Below, in pieces: positions 16,845-26,469 of a stretch of DNA of 64,000 nt. The notes below the pieces were generated by a model, which did not search any database, was not told where the DNA came from, and saw nothing but the letters and a program-made list of their open reading frames with translations. Where the stretch lies: positions 62,001 to 126,000 of the forward strand of contig NZ_JAAAMJ010000002.1 in NCBI RefSeq assembly GCF_010500835.1. The letters run 5' to 3'. Position numbers and translations under genes: made by a program. This DNA is from Aurantimonas aggregata. Its GTDB lineage: Bacteria > Pseudomonadota > Alphaproteobacteria > Rhizobiales > Rhizobiaceae. The stretch's first letter is position 1. Every line of letters begins with the position of its first letter.

Positions 16845-17861
16845 ATGGTGAGCTTGGCCATACCCGTCGGGCGGATCGATACCCGCGCCTCGATCGAACC
16901 GCTGATTGCCGTGAGCGGCCCCGACATGACGCGCGTCAACGCCTTGATTCTGGCGATGGCCGGATCGAACGTCGAACTGATTCCCGAAATCGCCGAACAC
17001 CTGATCTCGTCGGGCGGCAAGCGCCTGCGGCCGATGCTGACCATCGCCTCGGCCCTTGCCCATGGCTATACCGGCGACGCGCACGTGAAGCTCGCGGCCA
17101 GCGTCGAGTTCATGCACACCGCGACGCTGCTGCACGACGACGTCGTCGACGAGAGCGATCTGCGGCGCGGCAAGAAGACGGCGCGGACCATCTGGGGCAA
17201 CCAGGCGAGCGTCCTGGTCGGCGACTTCCTGCTCGGCCAAGCGTTCAAGATGATGGTGGAAGTGGGTTCGCTGACAGCCCTCCACATCCTCTCCAGCGCC
17301 TCGGCGGTGATCGCCGAAGGCGAGGTCTGGCAGCTCTCGGCCGCCAAGCACATGACCACCAGCGAGGCCGACTACATGGCGGTCGTCGACGCCAAGACGG
17401 CCGCGCTCTTCGCTGCGGCGGCCGAGGTCGGCCCCGTGGTCGCCGGTGCCGGCGATGCCGAGCGGATGGCGATGCGCAACTACGGCCGCAGCCTCGGCCT
17501 TGCCTTCCAGCTGGTCGACGACGTGCTCGACTATCGCGGCTCCGCTGCTGATCTCGGCAAGAACACCGGCGACGATTTCCGCGAGGGGAAGATCACCCTG
17601 CCGGTGATCCTCGCGTATCAGGCCGGCAACAACGAGGAAAAGGCGTTCTGGCGCGAGGCAATGGAGCACGGCCGCAACGACGACGAGGCGCTGGCGCGCG
17701 CCAAGTCCCTGATGCATGGGCACGGGGCGCTCGACGCGACCATCACTCGCGCCCGCAGCCATGGCGAGGCCGCCTATGCGGCAGCGTCAACGCTGCCGCG
17801 GACCCCCAGCCGGGATGCGCTGCTGAGCGTCGTCGAATTCTGCATCGACCGGGTCAACTGA
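16845..17861 (+). CDS. ispB: Long-chain polyprenyl diphosphate synthase (octa/decaprenyl)
   Basis: Extends farnesyl diphosphate with isopentenyl units to the C40-C50 chain used as the ubiquinone tail. About 338 residues with GGKRLRPML, the first aspartate motif LLHDDVVDES, and the second LVDDVLDYRG. The small residues just before the first motif and the overall length fit a long-chain enzyme and not the GGPP synthase also found here (crtE at 49994). The ATG at 16845 is preceded by GGAG at a suitable spacing; an in-frame ATG at 16809 has none. Divergent from DUF2007 across about 230 bases. Confidence 0.92.
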   Translation: MVSLAIPVGRIDTRASIEPLIAVSGPDMTRVNALILAMAGSNVELIPEIAEHLISSGGKRLRPMLTIASALAHGYTGDAHVKLAASVEFMHTATLLHDDVVDESDLRRGKKTARTIWGNQASVLVGDFLLGQAFKMMVEVGSLTALHILSSASAVIAEGEVWQLSAAKHMTTSEADYMAVVDAKTAALFAAAAEVGPVVAGAGDAERMAMRNYGRSLGLAFQLVDDVLDYRGSAADLGKNTGDDFREGKITLPVILAYQAGNNEEKAFWREAMEHGRNDDEALARAKSLMHGHGALDATITRARSHGEAAYAAASTLPRTPSRDALLSVVEFCIDRVN

Positions 17862-18045
17862 TCGTGTAACGCGACGGGGGCAAAACCCAGTCGCATTCCC
17901 GCCAATCTCTCGGCGCAACAAGGCGATGCCCTTGCATTATGGGGCGGCTTGACTTCACCTCGGCGAATCGTCCGGCCTGCCGGAACGACTCGGCCGCGCG
18001 TCGAGCATGGCCCGTGGCCGAAGCCCGCCCGGAAGAGGATCTCAC

Positions 18046-19896
18046 GTGAAGATAACGCGCCTTCTCTCGTCGTTGACGACCGCCCTGCTCCTGGCAGGCA
18101 GCCCGCTCAGCGCGATGGCCGCCGGATCGACGAACGAACCACCGGCCGCCGCGACGATCGGCGTGCGGGCGCAGTCGCTGTCCGGCGCCTATCTTGCCGC
18201 CAAGGCGGCCCAGCTCGAGGGCGATCTCGAAGCGGCCAGCGACTTCTACAGCCAGGCGCTGGCGATCGACCCGGATTCCAATCTCCTGCAGCAGGACGCG
18301 ATGTTCGCGTATCTCGCCAATGGCCGGTTCGAGGACGGCATCGATCTCGCCGCCAAGCTGCGCGACAGCGAGGAAGCCAGCAAGGTCGCGCGCATCACGC
18401 TCGGCGTCGATGCACTGCGCAAGGGCGACTACGACAAGGCGATCGCCGAACTCGACATCGTCAACCCGAGCGATCTCGACGCGCTGCTGCTCGGCCATCT
18501 GACCGCCTGGGCGGAGCTTGGCGCCGGCCGGATCGATGCCGCGCTATCGCGTATCGACGAACTCGATTCGGCGCCTTGGTATGCGATCTTCAACGCTTAC
18601 GAGAAGGGGCTCCTCGCCGAGGTAGCCGGGCGCGTCGACGTCGCCCGTCGGTCCTACAAGCAGGTCGCCGACGACCAGGAACTCGCCCGCACCTCGCCCG
18701 ACGCCTACCTCGCGGCAGCCGAAGCGCTCGCCCGGCTGGAGATGCGCGCAGGCAATAGCGACGCGGCACTGGCCGCCGTCGACCAGGGCCTGGCGCTCGT
18801 CGGCACCTACGATCCGCTGCTGCATCTGCGCGCCCGCATCGAGAAGGGCGAGACGGTCGAACCGGCCGTCGCCGACGTCCAGGACGGCGCTGCGGAGACG
18901 CTCTACATTCTGGGTCAGGCGATCAATCGCGGCGACGGCCAGCAGGTGGCGTTGCTGTATTTCCAGCTGGCGCGGGCGATCGAGCCTCGCAGCCCGGCGC
19001 TGCTGACGGCTTTGGCGGGCATCGCCGAGCGCTCCGAGCGGCTGGATCTTGCCATCTCCTACTATCGCGAGATCCCGGAGAGCTCGGCCTATCGGCGGAC
19101 TGCCGAGCTGCAGATCGGGCTCGACCTCTGGTATGCCGAGCGCAAGGACGAGGCCAAGGAGCATCTGCGCCGCGCGGTCCGGGACTATCCCGACGACGTG
19201 CAGTCGCACACGGCGCTCGCCGACGTGCTGGCCGCGGACAAGGACTATGCCGGCGCCGCCGAGTCGCTCAACGAGGCGGTGCGCCTGGCGGAAGCCAAGG
19301 ACTCGGCCGGCTGGAACCTCTATTACCAGCGCGGCATCGCCCATGAGCGGCTGAAGCAGTGGGATCAGGCGGAGCCGGACTTCCGCAAGGCGCTGGAGCT
19401 TTCGCCGAACCAGCCGGCGGTGCTGAACTACCTCGGCTATTCTTGGGTCGACATGAACCGGAACCTCGAAGAGGGTCTGGACATGATCAAGAAGGCGGTG
19501 ACGCTGCGCCCGAACGACGGCTACATCATCGATTCGCTGGGCTGGGCCTACTACCGGCTCGGACGCTACCAGGAAGCGGTCGACGAGCTGGAGCGCGCCG
19601 TCCTGATCACGCCGATGGATCCGACGATCAACGACCATCTCGGCGACGCCTACTGGCATGTCGGCCGCAAGCGCGAGGCCGAGTTCCAGTGGGAGCGGGC
19701 GCTGAACGGCGAGCCGGCCCCGGAGCCCGACGTGATCGAGGCGATCAAGGTCAAGCTTGAGAAAGGTCTCCAGCCGGAGACCGACGAAGGCGGTTCGGCG
19801 GACGGCCGGGCCGAGCCGGCAGAGGAGGCGCCGGCGCCCAGTGGTCCGCGCGCCAACGCAGCGCCACCGGAGACGGGCATCGAAGCCGCCGACTGA
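18046..19896 (+). CDS. Exported tetratricopeptide repeat protein
   Basis: 616 residues. It starts at GTG 18046, preceded by GGAAGAGG, and opens with a signal peptide (VKITRLLSSLTTALLLAG, cleavage near SAMAA). The rest is a series of TPR-like helix pairs, clearest at about residues 40-110 (AQLEGDLEAASDFYSQAL), 360-430 (HLRRAVRDYPDDVQSHTAL) and 450-570 (AEPDFRKALELSPNQPAVL, DSLGWAYYRLGRYQEAVDE). The C-terminus is acidic and proline-rich. Predicted periplasmic or lipoprotein-like scaffold of unknown partner. ispE starts 14 bases after its stop, so the two are probably one transcript with moaB. Confidence 0.88.
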   Translation: MKITRLLSSLTTALLLAGSPLSAMAAGSTNEPPAAATIGVRAQSLSGAYLAAKAAQLEGDLEAASDFYSQALAIDPDSNLLQQDAMFAYLANGRFEDGIDLAAKLRDSEEASKVARITLGVDALRKGDYDKAIAELDIVNPSDLDALLLGHLTAWAELGAGRIDAALSRIDELDSAPWYAIFNAYEKGLLAEVAGRVDVARRSYKQVADDQELARTSPDAYLAAAEALARLEMRAGNSDAALAAVDQGLALVGTYDPLLHLRARIEKGETVEPAVADVQDGAAETLYILGQAINRGDGQQVALLYFQLARAIEPRSPALLTALAGIAERSERLDLAISYYREIPESSAYRRTAELQIGLDLWYAERKDEAKEHLRRAVRDYPDDVQSHTALADVLAADKDYAGAAESLNEAVRLAEAKDSAGWNLYYQRGIAHERLKQWDQAEPDFRKALELSPNQPAVLNYLGYSWVDMNRNLEEGLDMIKKAVTLRPNDGYIIDSLGWAYYRLGRYQEAVDELERAVLITPMDPTINDHLGDAYWHVGRKREAEFQWERALNGEPAPEPDVIEAIKVKLEKGLQPETDEGGSADGRAEPAEEAPAPSGPRANAAPPETGIEAAD

Positions 19897-19909
19897 CCGG
19901 CCGCAAGCC

Positions 19910-20812
19910 GTGAAGCCTCTGGCGCTCCCCGCCGCCGCCGGCGACGCTCCCGCCAAGGTCAACCTGGCGCTGCACGTCGTTGGCCAGCGGACCGACGGCT
20001 ATCACCGGCTGGAGAGCCTCGTGACCTTCGTGGCCGAGGCGCGTGACAGGGTGTCTGTCACGCCCGGTGGCGACGATGACACGATCGTCGTCGAGGGACC
20101 GTTCGCCGCCTCCGTACCGGACGGAGCGGACAACATCCTGCTGCAGGCGGCGCGATTCGCCCGCGCGCGGGTCGCGGCCTTTGGCCTGGCACTGCCGCCT
20201 CTCGCCATCCATCTCGACAAGCGCCTGCCGGTCGCGGCGGGCATCGGCGGCGGCTCGGCAGATGCGGCGGCGCTGCTTCGCATCATTTCGAACGCCTGCC
20301 CGGTCGCAAGCGCCGAAATCGCGGCAGACGCCGTCACGCTCGGCGCCGACGTGCCGATGTGCCTGACGGGCCGCCCTGCCCTCGTCTCCGGCATTGGAGA
20401 GCATGTCGAGGCGCTGGCGCCGTTGCCGGACCTGCCGATCCTCCTGGTCAATCCGGGGGTGGCGGTGGCGACGCCGGCGGTGTTCCGGGCGCTGGCTAGC
20501 CGGGACAATGCGAAGCTGCCGCTGCTTCCGCCGGACGGGTTCCGTGATGCCGTCGCGCTGGCGGCGTGGCTCGGGCAAACCCGCAACGACCTCGCAGCGC
20601 CCGCCACCACGATTGCCCCGGCGATCGCAGAGGTGACCGACGCGTTGCGCGCCGCCGGCGCACTGTTCGCCCGCGTTTCCGGTTCCGGCGCCACGGTGTT
20701 CGGCCTGTTTGCCGATCGCCCGTCGCTGCATCGGGCAAGGCTTGGCCTGAAAGCGGCCTATCCCTCATGGTGGGTCTCGGACCCTGCCGACACGGAGCTG
20801 ACCACGGCATGA
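19910..20812 (+). CDS. ispE: 4-(cytidine 5'-diphospho)-2-C-methyl-D-erythritol kinase
   Basis: Phosphorylates CDP-methylerythritol in the MEP route to isopentenyl diphosphate, which feeds both ubiquinone and the carotenoids of this window. 300 residues from a GTG at 19910 with PAKVNLALHVVGQRTDGYH at the N-terminus and the GHMP-kinase ATP loop LPVAAGIGGGSADAAAL. A final GHMP motif, ARVSGSGATVFGLF, lies near the C-terminus. Its stop overlaps the moaB start by four bases (ATGA). Frame also open upstream through the TPR gene, which is ignored. Confidence 0.94.
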   Translation: MKPLALPAAAGDAPAKVNLALHVVGQRTDGYHRLESLVTFVAEARDRVSVTPGGDDDTIVVEGPFAASVPDGADNILLQAARFARARVAAFGLALPPLAIHLDKRLPVAAGIGGGSADAAALLRIISNACPVASAEIAADAVTLGADVPMCLTGRPALVSGIGEHVEALAPLPDLPILLVNPGVAVATPAVFRALASRDNAKLPLLPPDGFRDAVALAAWLGQTRNDLAAPATTIAPAIAEVTDALRAAGALFARVSGSGATVFGLFADRPSLHRARLGLKAAYPSWWVSDPADTELTTA

Positions 20813-21354
20813 GCGACGAACGCGCCTTCATTCCCCTGTCTATCGCCATTCTCACCGTCTCCGACACGCGGGGCCTCGACGACGACCGGTCGGGCTCGGT
20901 GCTGGTCGAGCGCCTGACCGCCAATGGTCATCGTCTGGCTGACCGGCAGATCGTCACCGACGACGTCGACGCAATCCGGGCGGTGGTGCAGGGATGGTGC
21001 AACCGCGCCGACGTCGACGTGGTGATCACCACCGGCGGCACCGGCTTCACAGGCCGCGACGTGACGCCGGAAGCGCTCGAGCCGCTGTTCGAGAAGCGCA
21101 TGGACGGGTTCTCGACGATCTTTCACCGGATTTCCTACGACAAGATCGGTGTCTCGACGATTCAGTCGCGGGCAACCGGCGGGGTCATAAACGCCACCTT
21201 TGTCTTCGCCCTGCCCGGCTCGCCCGGCGCCTGCCGCGACGGCTGGGATCACATCCTCGAGCCGCAGCTCGACTACCGCCACAAGCCCTGCAATTTCGTC
21301 GAGATCATGCCGCGGCTCGACGAGCACCTGCGACGCGGCGGCCGCTCGACCTGA
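20809..21354 (+). CDS. moaB: Molybdenum cofactor biosynthesis protein B
   Basis: 181 residues, with the MoaB/Mog fold signatures VSDTRGLDDDRSG, TTGGTGFTGRDVTPEAL and ALPGSPGACRDGWDHIL. MoaB or MogA adenylates molybdopterin before molybdate insertion. The start overlaps the ispE stop (ATGA), giving translational coupling between otherwise unrelated pathways. It converges with the glycosyltransferase-like gene with 9 bases between them. No other mo genes are in the window. Confidence 0.93.
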   Translation: MSDERAFIPLSIAILTVSDTRGLDDDRSGSVLVERLTANGHRLADRQIVTDDVDAIRAVVQGWCNRADVDVVITTGGTGFTGRDVTPEALEPLFEKRMDGFSTIFHRISYDKIGVSTIQSRATGGVINATFVFALPGSPGACRDGWDHILEPQLDYRHKPCNFVEIMPRLDEHLRRGGRST

Positions 21355-21363
21355 CTTGACGGA

Positions 21364-21900
21364 TCAGCCCCGCGGGCGGTGACGCGGGGCCGGACGGATG
21401 TCCGCCGGCAGGGTGCCGACAGCGACGCCTTTGGCCATGGCCTCCAGGCTGGAAGCCGCCCGCGCGCGCCCCACGGCCTGCTGCTTCGGCATCATGAAAC
21501 CTTCGACGAGAGCACTGCGCGACTGGCGCAGCCGACCGAGGAGGCTCGGCCTGTCCGCCCGCGACCGCGAGAAGCGGGCCGCCGGAATACGGGCATTGCC
21601 GCGCGCGACGGCGTCGGCATGCTCGATCACCGCCTCGATCCAGCCGGGCTGCAGCCGCGCGCCGGGCTCCAGCATCAGCAGCCATTCCCCCCGTGCGGCC
21701 GTTACCGCCTGGCGCAGATCCGCGGCCGCGACGATGCGGCACCCGGCATGATCGGCGACCTTGCGGCTTTCCGCAGACATTCCCCGATCGACCAGCACCA
21801 CCTCGCGGACGACGCCCTCTACGGCGCCGGGCACCAGCGTCGCCAGCGTCGCCGCCACACCCTGATCGTCCGTCCCGCATTCCATCAGCACAGTGAGCAT
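21364..21900 (-). CDS. Small GT-A glycosyltransferase-like protein
   Basis: 178 residues starting MLTVLMECGTDDQG. The N-terminal half resembles family 2 glycosyltransferases: EVVLVDRGMSAESRKVADHAG, then ARGEWLLMLEPGARLQPGW, where the usual D-x-D metal motif is replaced by EPG. The protein is only about two-thirds of a normal GT-2 domain and its C-terminal third is basic. Similar short proteins occur beside moaB in other Hyphomicrobiales. Given the missing D-x-D, catalytic activity is doubtful. A start 14 codons upstream (21942) is less likely. Confidence 0.68.
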   Translation of the reverse strand: MLTVLMECGTDDQGVAATLATLVPGAVEGVVREVVLVDRGMSAESRKVADHAGCRIVAAADLRQAVTAARGEWLLMLEPGARLQPGWIEAVIEHADAVARGNARIPAARFSRSRADRPSLLGRLRQSRSALVEGFMMPKQQAVGRARAASSLEAMAKGVAVGTLPADIRPAPRHRPRG

Positions 21901-22023
21901 GCCCCTCGATAGCCGAGCGCCGCATTCCTGGCCAGCAGGCATTTTGTTCTTGTATTGTTCTCATTCGAGCATTAGGTCTTTGTTCACAAGTCCACCGAGG
22001 GTTCGAACCGGAAGGGTAAGACC

Positions 22024-23181
22024 ATGCAGGACGTCAGCCACGCCGACCGCGCAGCGTTCGCTACGGCGAACGGAGTCGAGATCGCCAATCAGTTGATCGA
22101 CGGCTCGGGCCTCCGGGTCGACCGGATGCGGCGACGCGGCCGCGGCGCCGGGATCAACCCCACCGGCCGCTATGAGCCCTTCGCGCGCGTCGCGTTCGAC
22201 GACGGCTGGAACAGCCTCGAGGAACTGCCGCCGTTCAAGACCGAGGTGCAGGTCGAGGCGCCGAAGACGATAATCACCCGCAACAGCTCGCCGGACATCT
22301 CGTTCGACCGGTCGATCAACCCGTATCGCGGCTGCGAGCATGGCTGCGTGTACTGCTTCGCGCGGCCGACGCACGCCTATATGGGCATGTCGCCGGGGCT
22401 CGACTTCGAGTCCAAGCTGTTCGCCAAGCCGAACGCGGCCGAACTCCTGGAGCGCGAGCTGTCGAAGCCCGGCTACGAGGTCCGCTCGATCGCCATCGGC
22501 ACCAATACCGACCCGTACCAGCCGGTGGAGAAGACCTGGCGGATCATGCGCGAGGTCCTGGAAGTGCTCGAGGCGGCGAACCATCCGGTGGGCATCGTGA
22601 CGAAGTCGGCGCTGGTCACGCGCGACATCGACATCCTGTCGCGCATGGCGGCCAAGGGGCTCGCCAAGGTGGCGCTGTCGGTGACGACTCTCGATCGAAG
22701 CCTCGCCCGCACGATGGAACCCCGCGCCGCCACCCCAGCCAAGCGGCTGGAGGCAGTCAAGGCGCTGTCGGAAGCCGGGATCCCGGCGATGGTGATGATG
22801 GCGCCGATCATCCCGGGCCTCACGGACTCCGAGATCGAGCGGATCCTCGACTCGGCCCAGTCGGCAGGGGCGCGGGAGGTCGGCTACGTCCTGCTGCGCC
22901 TGCCGCTGGAGGTCTCGCCCTTGTTCAAGGAGTGGCTGCTGCGCCATTACCCCAACCGCTACCGGCATGTCCTGTCCCTGCTGCGCTCTATGCGCGACGG
23001 CAAGGACTATGACGCCGAGTGGGGCAAGCGGATGCGCGGCACCGGGCCCTATGCCTTCCAGATCCGGCGGCGATTCGAGATGACGGCGCGGCGCCTCGGC
23101 CTCAACGAGGCGCGCACCAAGCTGCGCTGCGACCTGTTCACCCCGCCGCGGGGCACCGGCGTGCAGCTGGCGCTGCTCTAG
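22024..23181 (+). CDS. PA0069-family radical SAM protein (SplB-like)
   Basis: 385 residues. The radical SAM cluster motif is CEHGCVYC within NPYRGCEHGCVYCFARPTH, followed by GTNTDPYQPVE and a TIM-barrel core. This is the PA0069 family, distantly related to spore photoproduct lyase, commonly placed with DNA repair functions but with no proven substrate. The ATG at 22024 is preceded by GGAAGGG. rnhB follows 126 bases downstream on the same strand. Confidence 0.88.
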   Translation: MQDVSHADRAAFATANGVEIANQLIDGSGLRVDRMRRRGRGAGINPTGRYEPFARVAFDDGWNSLEELPPFKTEVQVEAPKTIITRNSSPDISFDRSINPYRGCEHGCVYCFARPTHAYMGMSPGLDFESKLFAKPNAAELLERELSKPGYEVRSIAIGTNTDPYQPVEKTWRIMREVLEVLEAANHPVGIVTKSALVTRDIDILSRMAAKGLAKVALSVTTLDRSLARTMEPRAATPAKRLEAVKALSEAGIPAMVMMAPIIPGLTDSEIERILDSAQSAGAREVGYVLLRLPLEVSPLFKEWLLRHYPNRYRHVLSLLRSMRDGKDYDAEWGKRMRGTGPYAFQIRRRFEMTARRLGLNEARTKLRCDLFTPPRGTGVQLALL

Positions 23182-23307
23182 ACCGGTCCTGCCGGAAAAC
23201 GTCTCGGCCGGACCGCCACCCCTGGTCCGGCCAGGGCTCGTCGATCCCTCACCCCGTGATCGGCGAGGCTTGTGGAGAATCGGAGAATGCGCGAGTCTTG
23301 CCGCATC

Positions 23308-23985
23308 ATGGCTCGCCGTTCCTCCGATTCTCCCGCTCTTCCCAAGGGCCGGGCCGCCAAGGCGCCCGGGCCGGACTTCACGCGCGAAGACCAGCTTCTG
23401 GGCTCCGGCGCGCGCTGCGTCGCCGGCATCGACGAGGCGGGTCGCGGCCCGCTGGCTGGCCCGGTCGTGGCGGCAGCGGTGATTCTCGACCCCGCACGGC
23501 TGCCGCAGGGCCTTGATGATTCCAAGAAGCTCGAGCGCGTAGACCGCGAACGGCTGTTCGGCGAGATCGTCGCGACCGCCTGGGTGGGCATCGCGTCCGC
23601 CAGTGCGCGCGAGATCGACATATTGAACATCCGCGGCGCGACGCTGCTCGCCATGCGCCGGGCGCTGCACGCGCTGGGGGACCCGCCGTGCCATGTCTTG
23701 ATCGACGGGCGGGACGTGCCGCCGCGCCTCCGCTGTCCGGGGACGGCCGTCATTGGCGGCGACGCGTTGAGCCTGTCGATCGCCGCAGCCTCGATCGTCG
23801 CCAAGGTCACGCGCGACCGGATGATGTATCGGGCCTGCCCGACCTATGCCGGCTACGGATTCTCGCGGCATGTCGGCTATGCGACGGCCGAGCATCTCTC
23901 GGCCATCGCCCGCCTCGGGCCGACGCCGCTGCATCGCATGAGTTTTAGGCCGCTGCGCCCGGACCTGCTCGACGCGGCCGAGTGA
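23308..23985 (+). CDS. rnhB: Ribonuclease HII
   Basis: Cleaves RNA in RNA-DNA hybrids and removes single ribonucleotides from DNA. The catalytic [12 protein letters not shown] block opens the domain ([15 protein letters not shown]), followed by [22 protein letters not shown] and [13 protein letters not shown], giving the D-E-D-D active site. About 225 residues from the ATG at 23308 ([13 protein letters not shown]), the start seen in rhizobial relatives; in-frame starts at 23287 (ATG) and 23272 (GTG) are also open. Downstream is a 160-base gap before the convergent atpF. Confidence 0.94.
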   Translation: MARRSSDSPALPKGRAAKAPGPDFTREDQLLGSGARCVAGIDEAGRGPLAGPVVAAAVILDPARLPQGLDDSKKLERVDRERLFGEIVATAWVGIASASAREIDILNIRGATLLAMRRALHALGDPPCHVLIDGRDVPPRLRCPGTAVIGGDALSLSIAAASIVAKVTRDRMMYRACPTYAGYGFSRHVGYATAEHLSAIARLGPTPLHRMSFRPLRPDLLDAAE

Positions 23986-24077
23986 CGGCGAGGCCTCCTC
24001 GGAAAACTGCGGCCAGCAGGCTTCGCCGGAAGGCCGCGCTGCTCTCCCCCGCAAGGTAAATGCCTGCCCCAACGCAA

Positions 24078-24101
24078 AGAGGCCGCCTTACGGCAGCCTC
24101 T
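24078..24101 (-). terminator. Hairpin downstream of the F0 ATP synthase operon
   Basis: On the minus strand AGAGGCTGCC, loop GTAA and GGCGGCCTCT form a 10-bp stem with one G-U pair, ending 44 bases after the atpF stop and followed by TTTGCG. The T-run is short, so it may act as a terminator or mainly protect the 3' end. It could serve convergent rnhB too. Confidence 0.6.
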
Positions 24102-24145
24102 AGATTGCGTTGATGACTTGAAGGCAGCGATGGCTGCCCGGAATC

Positions 24146-24625
24146 TCAGTTGAGGTTCTTGCGGACCGCTGCGATCGATTCGTTGATGAACCGGCCACCT
24201 TCGGCGGCCTGGCGCTCGGCAAGGATCTTCGCGGCCGCCTCGACGGCGAGATCGACGGCAGAGGCACGCACTTCGGCGATCGCGTCGGTCTCGGCCTGGG
24301 CGATCTTGGCCTCGGCCATGGCGGTCCGGCGGGTGATGTATTCCTCGTTGCGCCGCTGCGCATCCTCGAGCATCAGGGCTGCCTCGCGCTTGGCGGCGGC
24401 GAGGATGTCCTGCGCCTCGACCTCGGCCTCGCGCCGACGCCGCTGATATTCGGCCAGCTGCTGCTTGGCCTCTTCCTTCAGCTCGCGCGCTTCCTCGATC
24501 TCCTGGCGGATGCGGACCGCGCGGTCGTCGAGGGTCTTGCCGACCTTCTGCGGCCCGCGGACGTAGAAGATAATCACAAAGAACAGGATCAGGCCGACAA
24601 GAGCCCAGAATGAATTGTCCATCAT
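24146..24625 (-). CDS. atpF: F0F1 ATP synthase subunit b
   Basis: 159 residues: an N-terminal membrane helix (FWALVGLILFFVIIFYV) followed by a long charged helix (RQEIEEAREL..., AEVEAQDILAAAKREA) that forms half of the peripheral stalk. Start at 24625 or the adjacent ATG at 24622. It is the last gene of the F0 operon, 5 bases after the b' gene; having both b and b' is typical of alphaproteobacteria and photosynthetic lineages. Confidence 0.94.
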   Translation of the reverse strand: MMDNSFWALVGLILFFVIIFYVRGPQKVGKTLDDRAVRIRQEIEEARELKEEAKQQLAEYQRRRREAEVEAQDILAAAKREAALMLEDAQRRNEEYITRRTAMAEAKIAQAETDAIAEVRASAVDLAVEAAAKILAERQAAEGGRFINESIAAVRKNLN

Positions 24626-24630
24626 GGCCG

Positions 24631-25230
24631 TCAGCTCCGAACAGCGGTGACGGCGCCGGCGATTTCCTCGCGCGGTGCCTCGATGCGCGCGACCTCGCGC
24701 AGGATCGCGTCGGTCGCCTCTTCGGCGATCGAGCCCACATCCTTCAGCGCCTCGCGCTTGATGTCGTCGATTCGGACCTGGGCGGCGCCGAGCTTGCCGT
24801 CCAGTTCGCCGTCGATGCGCTTGCGCTCGCTCTCGGCGTCGGTGCGGGCCGATTCCTTGGCTTCGAGCGCGATCCCATGGGCGCGGTCGCGGGCCTCGGT
24901 GAGTTCCTGCTCGTAGGCGGCCTGCGCCTCGTCGGCGTCGGCGCGCATGCGATCGGCGGCCTCGAGGTCGAGCGCGATCCGATCGCGGCGGTTCTCGAGG
25001 ATTCCCGCGATCCGCGGCAGGATGACCTTCTTCAGGACGAGGTAGAAAATGCCGAAAGTGATCGCCAGCCAGAGCAGCTGCGATGGGAAATATTCGGTCT
25101 CGAACGGCGGGAAACCGCCCTCATGACCTTCCTCGACATAGATTTCGCCATGCGTCGACGGCGCCGGGCTCGCCGGCGGAAGCAGGACGTCGGGCGATTC
25201 GGTCTGCGCGAAGGCTTGGCTTACGAACAT
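24631..25230 (-). CDS. F0F1 ATP synthase subunit b' (second stalk subunit)
   Basis: About 199 residues from the ATG at 25230 (FVSQAFAQTESPD). An Ala/Pro-rich N-terminal segment of 45 residues precedes the membrane helix (LLWLAITFGIFYLVL), then the long amphipathic stalk helix (LEAADRMRADADEAQ, RIDGELDGKLGAAQV). It pairs with AtpF in the peripheral stalk. Often named atpG or atpF' in this group. Lies between atpE and atpF. Confidence 0.92.
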   Translation of the reverse strand: MFVSQAFAQTESPDVLLPPASPAPSTHGEIYVEEGHEGGFPPFETEYFPSQLLWLAITFGIFYLVLKKVILPRIAGILENRRDRIALDLEAADRMRADADEAQAAYEQELTEARDRAHGIALEAKESARTDAESERKRIDGELDGKLGAAQVRIDDIKREALKDVGSIAEEATDAILREVARIEAPREEIAGAVTAVRS

Positions 25231-25300
25231 CGAGGGCTCCGGCAAACGGACCGGCGACAGAGACTGCCGCCGGCCGGTTCGTCTTCAGTGGCTGCTTGGA

Positions 25301-25528
25301 TCAGACGGCGAAGAGCAGCAGAAGCGCGATCAGCAGCGAGAAGATGCCGAGCGCTTCCGTGACTGCGAAGCCGAAGATCAGGCGGCCGAACTGGCCGTCG
25401 GCGGCCGACGGGTTGCGCAGTGCGCCCGAGAGATAGGCGGCGAACATGTTGCCGAGACCGAGGGCGGTTCCCGCCATGCCGAAGCATGCGAGGCCGGCAC
25501 CGATGTATCTTGCTGCTTCCGCGTCCAT
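25301..25528 (-). CDS. atpE: F0F1 ATP synthase subunit c
   Basis: 75 residues forming two membrane helices joined by the polar RNP loop (residues 38-40). The proton-carrying acidic residue is Glu58 in GFAVTEALGIF. Multiple copies form the rotor ring. No sodium-type Gln/Thr ligand set is evident, so it is proton-driven. Between atpB and the b' gene. Confidence 0.96.
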   Translation of the reverse strand: MDAEAARYIGAGLACFGMAGTALGLGNMFAAYLSGALRNPSAADGQFGRLIFGFAVTEALGIFSLLIALLLLFAV

Positions 25529-25604
25529 GTCAAACTCCTTTGAAATTTCGATTGCGGCTGATGTGGCGGCTGGACGGCCGCCCCTGGGGTATCCTGGGGA
25601 TGTC

Positions 25605-26363
25605 TTAGTGGCCTGGATGGATCGCGTCGTTGAGATACATGCAGGTCAGGACCGCGAAGACGTAGGCTTGCAACGCGGCGACCAGGAATTCGAGTGCCGT
25701 CAGAGCGACGGTCATGAAGAGCGGCAGGATCGCCCCGCCGATGCCGAGGGCGCCCATGGCGGTCATCGAGACGATGAAGCCGGAGAACACCTTGAGCGTG
25801 ATGTGGCCCGCCAGCATGTTGGCGAAGAGACGAACCGAGAGCGAAACCGGCCGGGACAGGAACGAGACGACTTCGATGATCACCACCAGCGGGACCAGGA
25901 TCGCCGGCACGCCGGACGGCACGAACAGCTTGAAGAAGCCGAGGCCGTTCTTCTTGATGCCGTAGACAACCACGACGCCGATCACCAGCACGGAGAGCGC
26001 GAAGGTGACGATCAGATGGCTGGTGACGGTGAAGAAATACGGCACCATCCCGAGCAGGTTGGCGACGAGGATGAACATGAACAGCGAGAACACGAAGGGG
26101 AAGAAGCGCATCCCCCCGGAGCCGGCGGCATCGCGCAGCATGTTCGCGATGAACTCGTAGGACAGCTCGGATACCGACTGCATGCGGTTCGGCACCAGGC
26201 CGCGACCACGCGTCGAGTAATAGAGCAGCGCCGTCGTCAGCGCGACCGTGACCACCATGAACAGGGCGGAATTGGTGAACGAGAAGTCCAGTCCGCCGAT
26301 TTCGATCGGCACGATTCTGGAGATCACGAACTGGTGGATCGGATCGGTCGGGTTGGTCGCCAA
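25605..26363 (-). CDS. atpB: F0F1 ATP synthase subunit a
   Basis: 252 residues, five to six membrane helices, with the essential arginine of the proton half-channel in [14 protein letters not shown]. The start is TTG at 26363, with AAGGA nine bases upstream and no in-frame ATG nearby; the protein then begins [11 protein letters not shown], the conserved N-terminus. Stop is followed 76 bases later by atpE. Confidence 0.95.
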   Translation of the reverse strand: MATNPTDPIHQFVISRIVPIEIGGLDFSFTNSALFMVVTVALTTALLYYSTRGRGLVPNRMQSVSELSYEFIANMLRDAAGSGGMRFFPFVFSLFMFILVANLLGMVPYFFTVTSHLIVTFALSVLVIGVVVVYGIKKNGLGFFKLFVPSGVPAILVPLVVIIEVVSFLSRPVSLSVRLFANMLAGHITLKVFSGFIVSMTAMGALGIGGAILPLFMTVALTALEFLVAALQAYVFAVLTCMYLNDAIHPGH

Positions 26364-26469
26364 ACTCAGTGGTCCTTCGTCACATTCGCTACCCGGCGAG
26401 GGCCGCCCTGCCCAATAGCGTCCCGAACTCCGCTTCGCAACACCCTGCGCAAGACTTTGCTGCAGTCGC

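Noticed and set aside
21961-24072. A 703-codon open frame on the minus strand
   Set aside because: It lies opposite the radical SAM and rnhB genes, both of which have clear motifs; the antisense protein is low-complexity.
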